Of a stretch of DNA of 64,000 nt, positions 1 through 8,662 are shown in pieces (within the stretch, counting starts at the first letter, position 1; every line of letters begins with the position of its first letter). The notes beneath the pieces are model-generated. The model was not told where the DNA came from and searched no databases. It saw only the letters and a program-made list of their open reading frames with translations. This DNA comes from Butyrivibrio sp. (GTDB lineage: Bacteria; Bacillota; Clostridia; Lachnospirales; Lachnospiraceae). The position numbers were made by a program, and so were the translations under genes. The DNA lies in NCBI GenBank assembly GCA_015056625.1, contig SVFY01000014.1, positions 1-64,000 of the forward strand, in the 5' to 3' direction.

Positions 1-72
<72 letters not shown>

Positions 73-86
73 TTTTTTTGTGCAGA

Positions 87-170
87 GCACTTGGTGAGGT
101 CTTTTCGAGCCTAGTGCGAGCCATGGGTTCACACTTAACGAGGTATTTTCGAGTTTAGTGTGTATCCCAT
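87..170 (+). repeat. Two tandem hairpins with covarying stems in the tRNA spacer
   Basis: Hairpin one is GCACTTGG (87-94), a 15-base loop (95-109) and CCTAGTGC (110-117). Hairpin two is CACACTTAA (130-138), a 15-base loop (139-153) and TTTAGTGTG (154-162), extended by ATGGG (123-127) against CCCAT (166-170). The two loops agree at 13 of 15 positions. Stem bases change in a compensating way (GG/CC against AA/TT), and both keep one T-T mismatch at the same place. This suggests a selected RNA structure. I do not recognise a named family. Confidence 0.6.
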
Positions 171-182
171 AGCTATTATATG

Positions 183-256
183 GTGGCTATAGCGTAGTTG
201 GTTAACGCGCCAGATTGTGGTTCTGGAGACCGAGGGTTCGAGTCCCTCTAGCCACC
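183..256 (+). tRNA. tRNA-His (GTG)
   Basis: The acceptor GTGGCTA (183-189) pairs with TAGCCAC (249-255). The anticodon stem CCAGA/TCTGG encloses TTGTGGT with anticodon GTG at 217-219. G182 can serve as the extra G-1 that marks histidine tRNAs, opposite C256. No CCA is encoded. Confidence 0.96.
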
Positions 257-303
257 CTAATCCTAAGCAGAGTTTTTACTGTGGATCCTATTGTTAGGCA
301 TAC

Positions 304-375
304 AGGGCTATCGCCAAGCGGTAAGGCACAGCACTTTGACTGCTGCATACGACGGTTCGAATCCGGCTAGCCCTG
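304..375 (+). tRNA. tRNA-Gln (TTG)
   Basis: The acceptor AGGGCTA (304-310) pairs with TAGCCCT (368-374). The anticodon stem CAGCA/TGCTG encloses CTTTGAC with anticodon TTG at 336-338. The T loop TTCGAAT lies at 356-362; its stem holds one A-G mismatch. It is the only glutamine tRNA seen here. glnS lies in the same window at 33064. Confidence 0.95.
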
Positions 376-426
376 CTAACGGCTGTGATTTTGTGAGCCG
401 CTGTCTCGCGAAAGCAGGAGGAGAGC

Positions 427-494
427 GGACATGCTTGCATGTCCATTTGACGACGCTCGCGGGTTAAGTGTTGAGCTTCTGGCGAAACACTTAA
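427..494 (+). repeat. Two perfect hairpins in the Gln-Lys tRNA spacer
   Basis: GGACATGC and GCATGTCC (427-444) form an 8-bp stem with a TT loop. TTAAGTGTT (464-472) and AACACTTAA (486-494) form a perfect 9-bp stem with a 13-base loop. Neither is followed by a T run, so they do not look like terminators. They may guide processing of the tRNA precursor. That role is inference. Confidence 0.5.
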
Positions 495-521
495 ATGAAC
501 GGATGACACTCATCCATATAT

Positions 522-594
522 GGGATACTAGCTCAGGTGGTAGAGCACTTGACTTTTAATCAAGTTGTCGGGGGTTCGAATCCCCCGTGTCTCA
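522..594 (+). tRNA. tRNA-Lys (TTT)
   Basis: The acceptor GGGATAC (522-528) pairs with GTGTCTC (587-593) using G-T wobbles. The anticodon stem CTTGA/TCAAG encloses CTTTTAA with anticodon TTT at 555-557. The T stem GGGGG/CCCCC is perfect. The discriminator is A594. Confidence 0.96.
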
Positions 595-596
595 TT

Positions 597-634
597 GAAA
601 AAATCCCTATTCCTTTGGAATTAGGGGTTTTCTT
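597..634 (+). terminator. Rho-independent terminator after tRNA-Lys
   Basis: CCCTA-TTCC and GGAA-T-TAGGG pair around a TTT loop with one bulge. The hairpin is preceded by an A run and followed by GTTTTC. It would end the Arg-His-Gln-Lys transcript before tRNA-Leu. Confidence 0.75.
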
Positions 635-646
635 ATATAAGCACAT

Positions 647-726
<80 letters not shown>

Positions 727-736
727 GACTTTAAAG

Positions 737-768
737 GCTGTTTGCATTCATTTGCAGACAGCTTTTTT
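737..768 (+). terminator. Terminator after tRNA-Leu
   Basis: GCTGTTTGCA (737-746) pairs with TGCAGACAGC (753-762) with one mismatch, followed directly by six T. It closes the tRNA cluster. Confidence 0.85.
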
Positions 769-861
769 AATGCCTGAGACAAAGTATAGCCAATCCATAG
801 CCGCTTATTGAAGTATAAGTCTGGCCAGATGAATATCAATAGCCTTTCGCGGCATATCCTC

Positions 862-954
862 GCAGACCGCACAAGACACGGGGACGGTTCTACTGACTTA
901 TTGTGCGCAATGAGACATGGGGACGGTTCTTTTGTCTTATCCTGTGCGGCCTGC
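862..954. repeat. Degenerate GGGGACGGTTC element
   Basis: Two direct copies of the unit GACAYGGGGACGGTTCT lie at about 874-890 and 914-930. They are bounded by GCAGACCGCACA (862-873) and its near inverse TGTGCGGCCTGC (943-954). Unlike the copies at 27108, 42026 and 48606, this one has no mirrored second arm, so it looks like a half or decayed element. It sits in the long gene-free stretch after the tRNA cluster. Confidence 0.75.
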
Positions 955-1739
955 TTCGGTATTCCACGGTGCTATTGACATTCAACCGGCCAGACTTTTT
1001 TGGTGATCAAGCGGCCATGGATGGGGGACAGGTGGTGAATTGAGTTCATTGAGCAAATATAATATCGCTGACCACTTTATCTGTTTCAGGTATTATGGTT
1101 TTGTGGAAATATCATCCGCTATTTTATTCGATATAATACCCACGACTCTTATATAGTTGACTGGTATGAATTTCCTATTGTGGTTTCGTTAAAATTGAAT
1201 AGATTGGTGTAGAAAATATAATATCTGCATCCACATAATCTTCCATTGGTATTAAATGTGCTCTGATTCTTTTCTTCAAGACAGAAAAAGATAGGACCAG
1301 CAATAAGGAAATCTATTTGAGGTATTAGACCGACCAACCCCCACTTTTAGATATCACTTTGAAGCGCCTCATGCGGTCCAAAAATGTCAGATTTTTATAA
1401 TTACGGACTATAGCATAGAAAAATGCTCTACAGTAGGTTATTATTTCCCGCTAAAAACCTTAAAAAAGCCAATTTTCAGACTAGGAAACACTTTTGGGGG
1501 CAAAAGTCCGTAACTTACCTTCCGGATTCAGTGGCAAAATTCCTTGAAAAATCTCGTTTTACGGACTGCTTGCTCCAAAAACCACGCTGTAGTCCGTAAT
1601 GCAATTTAGTAACAATTGATATCGGCCTTTTTTTTACGGACTTGGACAAGGAAATAAGCCATCCAGTCTGAATCCCACTATTATAATACAAAAAGAGGGG
1701 ATGATCCCGCCTGGTAAAATACTACTTTGTCGAAAACAA
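955..1739. other. Gene-free stretch with alternating TTACGGACT repeats
   Basis: No convincing gene was found. TTACGGACT occurs five times in strictly alternating orientation: 1401-1409 (+), 1505-1513 (-), 1559-1567 (+), 1591-1599 (-) and 1634-1642 (+). The contexts of the first and fourth copies stay similar beyond the core. Reading frames on both strands are short and match nothing I recognise. It may be decayed mobile DNA or a non-coding repeat family. Confidence 0.5.
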
Positions 1740-1764
1740 GAGCCGGACCTTAAAGGTCCGGCTC
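1740..1764 (-). terminator. Terminator of the class A PBP gene
   Basis: An 11-bp perfect stem (GAGCCGGACCT and its inverse, TAA loop) lies about 30 bases past the stop codon at 1794. On the minus strand it is followed by TTGTTTT. Confidence 0.85.
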
Positions 1765-1793
1765 ATATCATCTAAAGCGGTATAAAACTTTGT

Positions 1794-4523
1794 TTAGTTA
1801 CCGGCAGCTACGTTTTCTGGAACGGTATCTACTACTGTTTCCTGAGCAGGTGCTGGAGGCGCTCCTCCTGCCTCTGCTGCAGCGGCTGCTGCGGCGGCAG
1901 CTGCCTGATTCAAAAGATCCTGCTCGCCGGCTATAATGCCCTCAATTCCTTCCTGACTCATATACTCTGGCGTGTGTCTGCACTGGTTGAGAACTGTGAC
2001 TGTATTGCCGTTCTCGTCCGTTGTGGTGGTATATGCCGAGTTAGAAGGAGAGTAGTCTACAAATCCTGACTGAAGTGCTGGTGGAACCTCTGGAGTAAGC
2101 TCAAATACTCCGGCTGCCTTAAATGGGCAGGTCTCGCAGGCTGGAAGTCCGTCAAGAGCACAGATGGTTCCTGCATAGTGAACATCACAGCTGTCAGTAG
2201 GAACAGTTCCTTCCTCGAAGTACTCTGAGTAGAGTGTTCCGTCGCAGAGCCCCGGAATAGGCTGCTTGCCAGATCTTGAACATACTGTTGCGGAGGTTAT
2301 ACCACTTGGTACTGTAAAGGATGAATATGGAAGCCCTTCGTGGACTTTTTCCATGACCTTACGCCACATGGTCTTGGACAGGTTCTTTTCAGCAGAAGCT
2401 GTCATCTTGGCGTTGTTGTCGTATCCAGTCCAGGTTGTTGCTGTGTAGTAGTTGGTATATCCTGCAAACCAAACGTCGTTGTAGTCTGATGTGGTTCCTG
2501 TCTTACCTGCGATGGCTGTAGTGCCAAAGTTAACTGATCCACCGGTACCGCTTGTTACAACGTCCTGCATGGCGCTTGTAAGAAGGAATGCTGTTGTCTC
2601 TTTTATGATACGCTTGGACTCAACCTCGGTGTTATCAAGGACTACATTTCCATCGTGATCAACAACCTTGGTGTAAAGCTTGGGCTTGGTGTAAACACCG
2701 CCATTTGCGATGGCTGCATAAGCTGCATTGAGCTCTATGTTCTTAACACCATAGGTCAGACCGCCAAGAGCAGTTGACTGCTGAATATCTGAGTAAACCT
2801 TGCCGTTGATGGTTACGTTCTCAGCAAGTGTAGTAAATCCGAAGTTTTTAAGGTAATCAAAGGCCAGCTGAGGAGTGATCAGGGTGATAGCCTCAACGGC
2901 GATTACGTTCATGGAGTCTCTGATGGCGCTTCTTACTGTGTTAAGACCTCTGTAGGAGGATCCCCACCAGTTTCGTACCAAAGTTCCGTTAGCGTAAGCA
3001 AAAGGAGCATCGTTAAATACTGTGGCCAAGGTAAGACCTGCGCTGTCGATACCGGGAGCATAGGTTGAAAGAACCTTGTAGGTTGAACCTGGCTGACGGT
3101 AGGTGTCTGTAGCACGGTTAAGAGTCCTGCTGGCTGTCTTTTGTCCACGGCCGCCCACCATGGCTACGATGTAGCCTGTGCTCTGTTCCTCAATTGTGAT
3201 GGATACCTGAGGCTGTGGAACGAGATTGATCTTTTCTCCAAGTATCTCATCATCTGTGCCAACTACAACAGATTTATACTCCTCGATAGCCGCTTCAGCG
3301 GACTCATGGGAGTCAAAGAGCATGTCGAAAGAGCTCTTTTGCTGCTTGAAATATGCCTGGAACATCTCACTTGAGTGGTTTGTAACTGTTCCGTCCGGGG
3401 CCTGAACTGAAAGCTCATAGTTTAAAAGATATTTAGTGCCCTCAGGGTAATTGCTCTCGTCTGTAAATACATCGTCACAGATCTTCTGGATCTGAGGATT
3501 CTGTGTGGAGTAAACCTTAAGTCCACCGCTGTAGAGAAGGGTATAAGCCTGAGTCTCGTTGTAACCAGCAGCGATAAGATCCTCTAATACGTCGTTAGTG
3601 AGGGCGTCAACGAAGTAGGAGTTGATGGTTGTATCCCCGCCTGTCTCCTGGTTAACGTTCTGGATCCTTGAGTAAACGTCATCGCTCATTGCCATGTCGT
3701 ACTCAACCTGAGTGATGTAGCCCTGCTCCAGCATAAGACGAAGTACCTTGTCACGACGCTCAACGTTGTTGTCGGGATGAGTTATCGGGTTGAACTTACT
3801 TGGGTTCTGAGTGATACCAGCGATAACTGCACACTCTGAAAGGGTAAGGTCTGTTACTGGTTTGTTGAAGTAACGAAGGGAAGCAGCCTGCACACCAAGA
3901 GTATTCTGTCCAAGGTTGATGGTGTTCATGTAGTTAAGAAGGATATCCTCTTTACTCATGGTCTTTTCAAGTTGAACAGCCAGGTACTGCTCCTGGATCT
4001 TACGCTTAACACTCTCGATAAAGGACTCATCTGTCCATCCGGAGAATACGTTGTTCTTAAGAAGCTGCTGGGTTATGGTACTGGCACCCTGTGAGAAGTT
4101 ACCGCTGGTAACACCAACAAATGCAGCTCTGACAATACCCTGAACATCGATACCGTTGTGCTCGTAAAATCTTGCATCCTCGATGGCAACAAATGCATGA
4201 GCAAGATTCTCAGGTATCATATCCCAGGTTACAGGGATTCTGTTGGAATCTGTTGATACCAGCTTGGCAATCTGATTGCCGTCAGTGTCATACACGAAGG
4301 TTGAAAAACCTGAAGGAGTAACGTCTATATTGGAAATATCAGGAGCACCATCCCTGATACCATTAAATACTCCAATTCCTGCGCTGGTTCCAATGATCAC
4401 CATTCCTATGATAAGCGCAAGAAGAATATAGAATCCAAAAAGAGAAATCTTCTTGCCCCATTTATCGGTACCGGAGTTCAGGCTTCTGGCCTGATGTACG
4501 ATACCTCTTTTTCCATAATTCAT
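1794..4523 (-). CDS. Class A penicillin-binding protein (PBP1A type)
   Basis: This bifunctional enzyme polymerises glycan strands and cross-links peptidoglycan outside the membrane. The 909-residue protein has a short cytoplasmic tail, one membrane helix at about 27-50, and a GT51 transglycosylase with EDARFYEHNG (Glu115) and QGASTITQQ at 145-153. The transpeptidase domain has the S-x-x-K motif at Ser480-Lys483, S-M-N at 537-539 and K-T-G at 674-676. All key residues are intact. The tail is rich in Ala and Pro and contains several Cys (C-x2-C type) after the transpeptidase domain. The start is set by GAGGAA nine bases upstream. It is transcribed away from the YigZ gene. A TATAAT -10 box is visible on the minus strand near 4565. 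Family assignment is firm; the exact paralogue name is not. Confidence 0.95.
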   Translation of the reverse strand: MNYGKRGIVHQARSLNSGTDKWGKKISLFGFYILLALIIGMVIIGTSAGIGVFNGIRDGAPDISNIDVTPSGFSTFVYDTDGNQIAKLVSTDSNRIPVTWDMIPENLAHAFVAIEDARFYEHNGIDVQGIVRAAFVGVTSGNFSQGASTITQQLLKNNVFSGWTDESFIESVKRKIQEQYLAVQLEKTMSKEDILLNYMNTINLGQNTLGVQAASLRYFNKPVTDLTLSECAVIAGITQNPSKFNPITHPDNNVERRDKVLRLMLEQGYITQVEYDMAMSDDVYSRIQNVNQETGGDTTINSYFVDALTNDVLEDLIAAGYNETQAYTLLYSGGLKVYSTQNPQIQKICDDVFTDESNYPEGTKYLLNYELSVQAPDGTVTNHSSEMFQAYFKQQKSSFDMLFDSHESAEAAIEEYKSVVVGTDDEILGEKINLVPQPQVSITIEEQSTGYIVAMVGGRGQKTASRTLNRATDTYRQPGSTYKVLSTYAPGIDSAGLTLATVFNDAPFAYANGTLVRNWWGSSYRGLNTVRSAIRDSMNVIAVEAITLITPQLAFDYLKNFGFTTLAENVTINGKVYSDIQQSTALGGLTYGVKNIELNAAYAAIANGGVYTKPKLYTKVVDHDGNVVLDNTEVESKRIIKETTAFLLTSAMQDVVTSGTGGSVNFGTTAIAGKTGTTSDYNDVWFAGYTNYYTATTWTGYDNNAKMTASAEKNLSKTMWRKVMEKVHEGLPYSSFTVPSGITSATVCSRSGKQPIPGLCDGTLYSEYFEEGTVPTDSCDVHYAGTICALDGLPACETCPFKAAGVFELTPEVPPALQSGFVDYSPSNSAYTTTTDENGNTVTVLNQCRHTPEYMSQEGIEGIIAGEQDLLNQAAAAAAAAAAEAGGAPPAPAQETVVDTVPENVAAGN

Positions 4524-4616
4524 ACTAATTCCTCGCTAAAAAGATTTAAAACTATATTATTATATCACAACTGCCCGAGGTGGTCTAATTATGGGCGTTT
4601 ATGCTATACTACTGCT

Positions 4617-5249
4617 ATGGCTAAGAGAGAATCTATAAGAGTAATAACTTCAAATGGTACTGGTGAGATAGTTGAAAAGAAATCCAGGTTCATCGGTAAT
4701 GTCTTTTCTGTCAGCTCAGTTAAGGAAGCAGAAGAGAAGATTGCAGAAATATCCAAAAAATACTGGGATGCAAGGCACAACTGCTACGCCTATGTCATTG
4801 GAGAAAATGGCGAGAACACCAAGTGCAGCGACAATGGCGAACCATCAGGAACAGCAGGAAAACCTATTCTTGAAGTGATAAACGGAGCGGGTATTACCAA
4901 TGTGCTTATAATCGTCACCAGATACTTTGGTGGCGTTCTTCTTGGAACTGGCGGACTTGTCCGCGCATACACTCAGGCCGCGCAGGCAGGCATAGCAGCA
5001 TCAGGGGTGGGAGAACTTGTCTACTCCCAAAAGCTCACTCTGACCGTAGCCTACGACAAAGTAAACACCATCCAATACTTCCTCGGCCAAAAATCCATCA
5101 CCATCCAGGACTCCCGCTACGGAGCCGACGTAGAGTTTGATATCTGCGTAAAAGAGTCCGATGTAGAAACTGTTAGATCAGAGCTAACCAGCAAATGTGA
5201 AGGCCAGATAACTATCGCAGATGGTGATCTTGGATATTTCCTTCTCTAA
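4617..5249 (+). CDS. YigZ/IMPACT family protein
   Basis: The 210-residue protein matches the YigZ (IMPACT) family, which has an N-terminal UPF0029 domain and a C-terminal DUF1949 domain. Family hallmarks are KKSRFIG near residue 20, ARHNCYAYVIG, SDNGEPSGTAGKP, and VTRYFGGVLLGTGGLVRAY. Its precise cellular role is not settled; eukaryotic IMPACT regulates translation. An in-frame start 123 bases upstream exists but would overlap the divergent PBP gene and adds no conserved sequence. The chosen ATG has no ribosome site. It follows a TATACT box (4605-4610) by only six bases, so the message may be leaderless. Confidence 0.9.
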   Translation: MAKRESIRVITSNGTGEIVEKKSRFIGNVFSVSSVKEAEEKIAEISKKYWDARHNCYAYVIGENGENTKCSDNGEPSGTAGKPILEVINGAGITNVLIIVTRYFGGVLLGTGGLVRAYTQAAQAGIAASGVGELVYSQKLTLTVAYDKVNTIQYFLGQKSITIQDSRYGADVEFDICVKESDVETVRSELTSKCEGQITIADGDLGYFLL

Positions 5250-5281
5250 AGAAAATTGGTTTATCTCCATACATACAATGA

Positions 5282-5438
5282 GGGCCGGGCTGGGTATAAT
5301 TTTGGCTTTTGCGATTTTTGAACCACGAAGTTGAGACCTATGAATCAGGAGTGCCTTTGCACGACTGATTCATGCTCAGGGCTCAACGTAGTGCTCGGTT
5401 CAACATGAGCAAAAACAAAATTATACCCAGCCCGGCCC
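5282..5438. repeat. 157-base rod-like palindromic element
   Basis: Arms 5282-5304 and 5416-5438 are perfect 23-base inverse copies. Inside them pair TTTTGC/GCAAAA (5307-5312, 5409-5414), TTGAACC/GGTTCAA (5318-5324, 5397-5403), GTTGAG/CTCAAC (5330-5335, 5382-5387), ATGAATCAG/CTGATTCAT (5340-5348, 5365-5373) and GTGC/GCAC with a CTTT loop (5351-5362). The whole element therefore folds on itself. It lies between the converging YigZ and typA genes. There is no T run after either arm. It could be a repeated extragenic element or a structured RNA. Confidence 0.7.
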
Positions 5439-5461
5439 GGGTTATATTATAGGAACAAACC

Positions 5462-7291
5462 TTATTTCTTGAAGGAAGCTCTCTTTCTAAGTGTAGGATC
5501 AAGGATCCTCTTACGGATACGAAGGCTTGTAGGAGTTACCTCAAGGAGCTCGTCGTTGTCGATGAACTCGATGCACTGCTCAAGGGACATGATCTTAGGT
5601 GGAACAAGACGAAGAGCCTCATCAGAAGCGGATGTTCTTGTGTTGGTAAGGTGCTTGGTCTTGCATACATTGACCTCTACGTCCTCACTCTTTCCGCTGG
5701 TTCCGATGACCATTCCTGAGTAAACCTTGTCGCCTGGCTTAATGAAGAGCAGTCCTCTGTCCTGAGCATTGAAGAGACCATAAGCTGTTGCCTCTCCAGA
5801 CTCGAATGCGATGACAGAGCCTGTCTTACGATAGTTCATATCTCCCTTGTATGGAGCATATCCGTCGAAAATAGTATTGATGATACCATTACCCTTGGTA
5901 TCAGTCATGAACTCACCTCTGTAACCGATAAGTCCTCTTGAAGGAATAAGGAACTCAATTCTTGTGTAACCGCCGTTTCCAGCGCCCATGTTTACAAGCT
6001 CGCCCTTACGTTCGCCAAGCTTCTGGATAACGCTTCCTGAGAACTCATCAGGAACGTCGATGTAGCATTTCTCCATTGGCTCAAGTTTCTGGCCGTTTTC
6101 ATCTGTGTGATAGATAACCTCAGCCTTGCTGACTGCAAACTCAAAGCCCTCACGGCGCATGGTCTCAATAAGGACAGAAAGGTGAAGCTCACCACGTCCT
6201 GAAACCTTGAAGGTCTCTGTGGTATCTGTATCTTCAACACGGAGAGAAACGTCTGTGTTGAGCTCTCTGTAGAGCCTGTCACGAAGGTGTCTTGATGTTA
6301 CATACTTACCTTCCTGGCCCGCAAGAGGTGAATCGTTAACAATGAAGTTCATTGAAATAGTAGGCTCAGAAATCTTCTGGAAAGGAATTGCAACCTGGTT
6401 GTCTACTGAGCAGAGGGTATCACCGATCTTGAGATCTTCGATACCTGAAATAGCTACGATGGAACCGATCCTGGCTTCCTGAACCTCAACCCTTCCAAGT
6501 CCGTCGTATTCATAGAGCTTACCGATCTTGGTCTTGATACGTCTGTCTGGCTCGTGGTGGTTAACAACTACAACCTCCTGGTTGACCTTAACAACACCGT
6601 TGTCAACCTTTCCTACACCAATACGTCCAACGTACTCGTTGTAGTCGATGGTGCTGATAAGTACCTGAGTGCTGGAATCAGGATCTCCAACAGGAGCAGG
6701 AATGTAGTTGATGATGGTATCAAGAAGAGGTTTCATATCTGTACCAGCTTCATCAAGTGAAAGAGAAGATGTACCAGCCTTGGCAGATGCAAATACGAAT
6801 GGGCAGTCAAGCTGCTTGTCATCAGCGCCAAGGTCCATAAGAAGCTCAAGTACTTCATCGATAACATCGTTAGGTCTTGCCTCAGGACGGTCGATCTTGT
6901 TAATGCAGACGATAACAGGAAGACCAAGATCCATAGCCTTACCAAGAACGAACTTGGTCTGTGGCATAGGTCCTTCGAAAGCGTCAACAACAAGGATAAC
7001 GCCGTTGACCATCTTAAGTACTCGCTCAACCTCGCCGCCGAAATCAGCATGGCCTGGAGTATCGATGATATTGATCTTGATATCCTTATATGTAATAGCT
7101 GTATTCTTAGACATGATGGTGATTCCACGCTCTTTTTCAATATCGCCGGAATCCATAACACGCTCTACAACCTCCTGGCCTGCACGGAATACACCGCTCT
7201 GACGAAGAAGGCCGTCAACCAATGTGGTCTTACCATGGTCAACGTGGGCGATAATAGCTACGTTTCTAACATCATTTCTAGTTTGTTTCAT
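5462..7291 (-). CDS. typA: Translational GTPase TypA/BipA
   Basis: TypA (BipA) is a ribosome-binding GTPase of the EF-G/LepA family involved in ribosome assembly and stress adaptation. The 609-residue protein begins MKQTRNDVRNVAIIAHVDHGKTT, where AHVDHGKT is the P-loop. It has RGITI (switch I), DTPGHADFGGE (G3), NKIDR (G4) and SAKAG (G5), followed by EF-G-like domains and the TypA-specific C-terminal domain. An in-frame ATG 39 bases upstream exists, but AAGAGG at the correct distance supports 7291. The promoter is at 7349-7377. Confidence 0.97.
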   Translation of the reverse strand: MKQTRNDVRNVAIIAHVDHGKTTLVDGLLRQSGVFRAGQEVVERVMDSGDIEKERGITIMSKNTAITYKDIKINIIDTPGHADFGGEVERVLKMVNGVILVVDAFEGPMPQTKFVLGKAMDLGLPVIVCINKIDRPEARPNDVIDEVLELLMDLGADDKQLDCPFVFASAKAGTSSLSLDEAGTDMKPLLDTIINYIPAPVGDPDSSTQVLISTIDYNEYVGRIGVGKVDNGVVKVNQEVVVVNHHEPDRRIKTKIGKLYEYDGLGRVEVQEARIGSIVAISGIEDLKIGDTLCSVDNQVAIPFQKISEPTISMNFIVNDSPLAGQEGKYVTSRHLRDRLYRELNTDVSLRVEDTDTTETFKVSGRGELHLSVLIETMRREGFEFAVSKAEVIYHTDENGQKLEPMEKCYIDVPDEFSGSVIQKLGERKGELVNMGAGNGGYTRIEFLIPSRGLIGYRGEFMTDTKGNGIINTIFDGYAPYKGDMNYRKTGSVIAFESGEATAYGLFNAQDRGLLFIKPGDKVYSGMVIGTSGKSEDVEVNVCKTKHLTNTRTSASDEALRLVPPKIMSLEQCIEFIDNDELLEVTPTSLRIRKRILDPTLRKRASFKK

Positions 7292-7348
7292 AAATCTTTT
7301 ACCTCTTATTAAATGTAGAAAAAACTTCAACTAATTTCAAACTAACTG

Positions 7349-7377
7349 AGTATAACATGCGACTTTATGTTGTTCAA
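7349..7377 (-). promoter_or_regulatory. typA promoter
   Basis: On the minus strand TTGAAC (7377-7372) is followed by a 17-base spacer and TATACT (7354-7349), an excellent sigma-A type promoter. The start codon lies about 55 bases downstream. Confidence 0.75.
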
Positions 7378-7453
7378 CCAAAAATTTGATAAAATGGTAT
7401 CTCTTTTCCGGAAGGGTTATAATGACTACTTTATGGTAAAAAGTGCTAGTGCC

Positions 7454-7482
7454 TTGACAGTGGTAATCTGGTGCGGTAGTAT
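7454..7482 (+). promoter_or_regulatory. Promoter of the lysine riboswitch-dapAB transcript
   Basis: TTGACA (7454-7459), a 17-base spacer and TAGTAT (7477-7482) precede the aptamer. Transcription would begin around 7490, just before the P1 stem. Confidence 0.7.
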
Positions 7483-7505
7483 TTAAAACAACAAAAAACG
7501 AATTA

Positions 7506-7739
7506 GATAGAGGTTGCATATTTAAAGAGTAGCTTTGTGGATGCACAGCAGCAGATGAAGCATAGCAAAAGGTAAATGTGCCGAAAGGCCTGGCCTGGCT
7601 GAAGGCAGGTGCTTGGGCATGCAGCAAACAGCTGTATGACTGTCATCGCAAGATGGGGAGCTATCACAGATTCTTTACAGGTTTTTACGTCAGTAAGAAT
7701 TTTATTAGCTCATCTCTATTGTGATTTGAGCTATTTTTT
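7506..7739 (+). promoter_or_regulatory. Lysine riboswitch with terminator
   Basis: The aptamer spans about 7506-7665. Stem P1 is GATAG (7506-7510) with CTATC (7661-7665). Family-conserved pieces are AGAGGTTGC, AAGAGTAGC, AAAGGTAAATGTGCCGAAAGG-like core, TGTCATC and GATGGGGAGCTATC. The expression platform ends in a terminator, TAGCTCA (7706-7712) with TGAGCTA (7727-7733) and six T. Known behaviour of this class is that lysine binding stops transcription. Here it controls dapA and dapB, the first committed steps of lysine synthesis. Confidence 0.93.
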
Positions 7740-7771
7740 ATGTAATGGAAGTTTGATACGAGGAGGAAAAT

Positions 7772-8662
7772 ATGGCAGTTTTTAAAGGCGCAGGTGTTGC
7801 GATAGCAACTCCATTTAAGGCAAACGGTGAGGTTAATTACGATGAGTTCGCAAGACTCATAGAGTTTCAGATCGAGAACGGAACAGATGCCATAATCGTC
7901 TGTGGTACAACAGGCGAGGCAGCAACAATGTCTGAAAAAGAGCACATGGATGTTGTTAAGTTCTGTATAGATAAGGTAGCAAAGAGGATCCCTGTAATTG
8001 CAGGAACAGGCTCTAACTGCACAGAGACTGCGATCCAGCTCTCAAAAGAGGCAGAGGAGTATGGCGCTGACGCAGTGCTTTCAGTAACTCCATATTACAA
8101 CAAGGCTACACAGGGCGGCCTTTACGCACACTTCTCAGCTATCGCCAAGGCAATAAATATTCCTATCATTCTTTATAATGTACCTTCAAGAACTGGATGC
8201 AATATCCTTCCTGAGACAGCAGTCAAGCTTGCCAGGGATCACAAGAACATCGTTGGTATCAAGGATGCAACAGGCAATATCTCTCAGACCATCAAGATGA
8301 TGTCTCTTGCAGATGGCTGCATCGATCTTTACTCAGGAGATGACGATCAGATCGTACCTATCATGTCAGTTGGAGGTCTTGGTGTTATCTCAGTTCTTTC
8401 AAATGTGGCTCCAAGGCAGACTCACGAGATCTGTAAAAAGTGCCTTGATGGCGACTATGCAGCAGCAAGAGAGCTTCAGTTCAAGGCATATCCTCTTGTA
8501 AAGGCTCTTTTCTCAGAGGTTAACCCAATCCCTGTTAAGGCAGCTCTTAACATGATCGGATTTGAGGCTGGCCCACTTCGCCTTCCTCTTACAGAGATGG
8601 AGGATGCAAACAAGGCTCACCTTAAAGAAGAGATGATCCGCTACGGACTGGAGGTAAAGTGA
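7772..8662 (+). CDS. dapA: 4-hydroxy-tetrahydrodipicolinate synthase
   Basis: DapA condenses pyruvate with aspartate semialdehyde in the first step specific to lysine and diaminopimelate. The 296-residue TIM barrel carries GTTGEAATM (pyruvate-binding loop), Tyr135 in YNVPSRTG and the Schiff-base Lys164 in GIKDATGN. Length is typical. GAGGAGG lies just upstream of the ATG. It follows the lysine riboswitch, and its stop codon overlaps the start of dapB, so the two are translationally coupled. Confidence 0.98.
   Translation: MAVFKGAGVAIATPFKANGEVNYDEFARLIEFQIENGTDAIIVCGTTGEAATMSEKEHMDVVKFCIDKVAKRIPVIAGTGSNCTETAIQLSKEAEEYGADAVLSVTPYYNKATQGGLYAHFSAIAKAINIPIILYNVPSRTGCNILPETAVKLARDHKNIVGIKDATGNISQTIKMMSLADGCIDLYSGDDDQIVPIMSVGGLGVISVLSNVAPRQTHEICKKCLDGDYAAARELQFKAYPLVKALFSEVNPIPVKAALNMIGFEAGPLRLPLTEMEDANKAHLKEEMIRYGLEVK

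Noticed and set aside
1149..1337. 62-codon reading frame on the minus strand
   Set aside because: No ribosome site, no recognisable domain and a low-complexity composition; it looks like chance within decayed DNA.
6708..7202. Long plus-strand frame inside typA
   Set aside because: It is a shadow of typA codon bias, with no ribosome site or homology.
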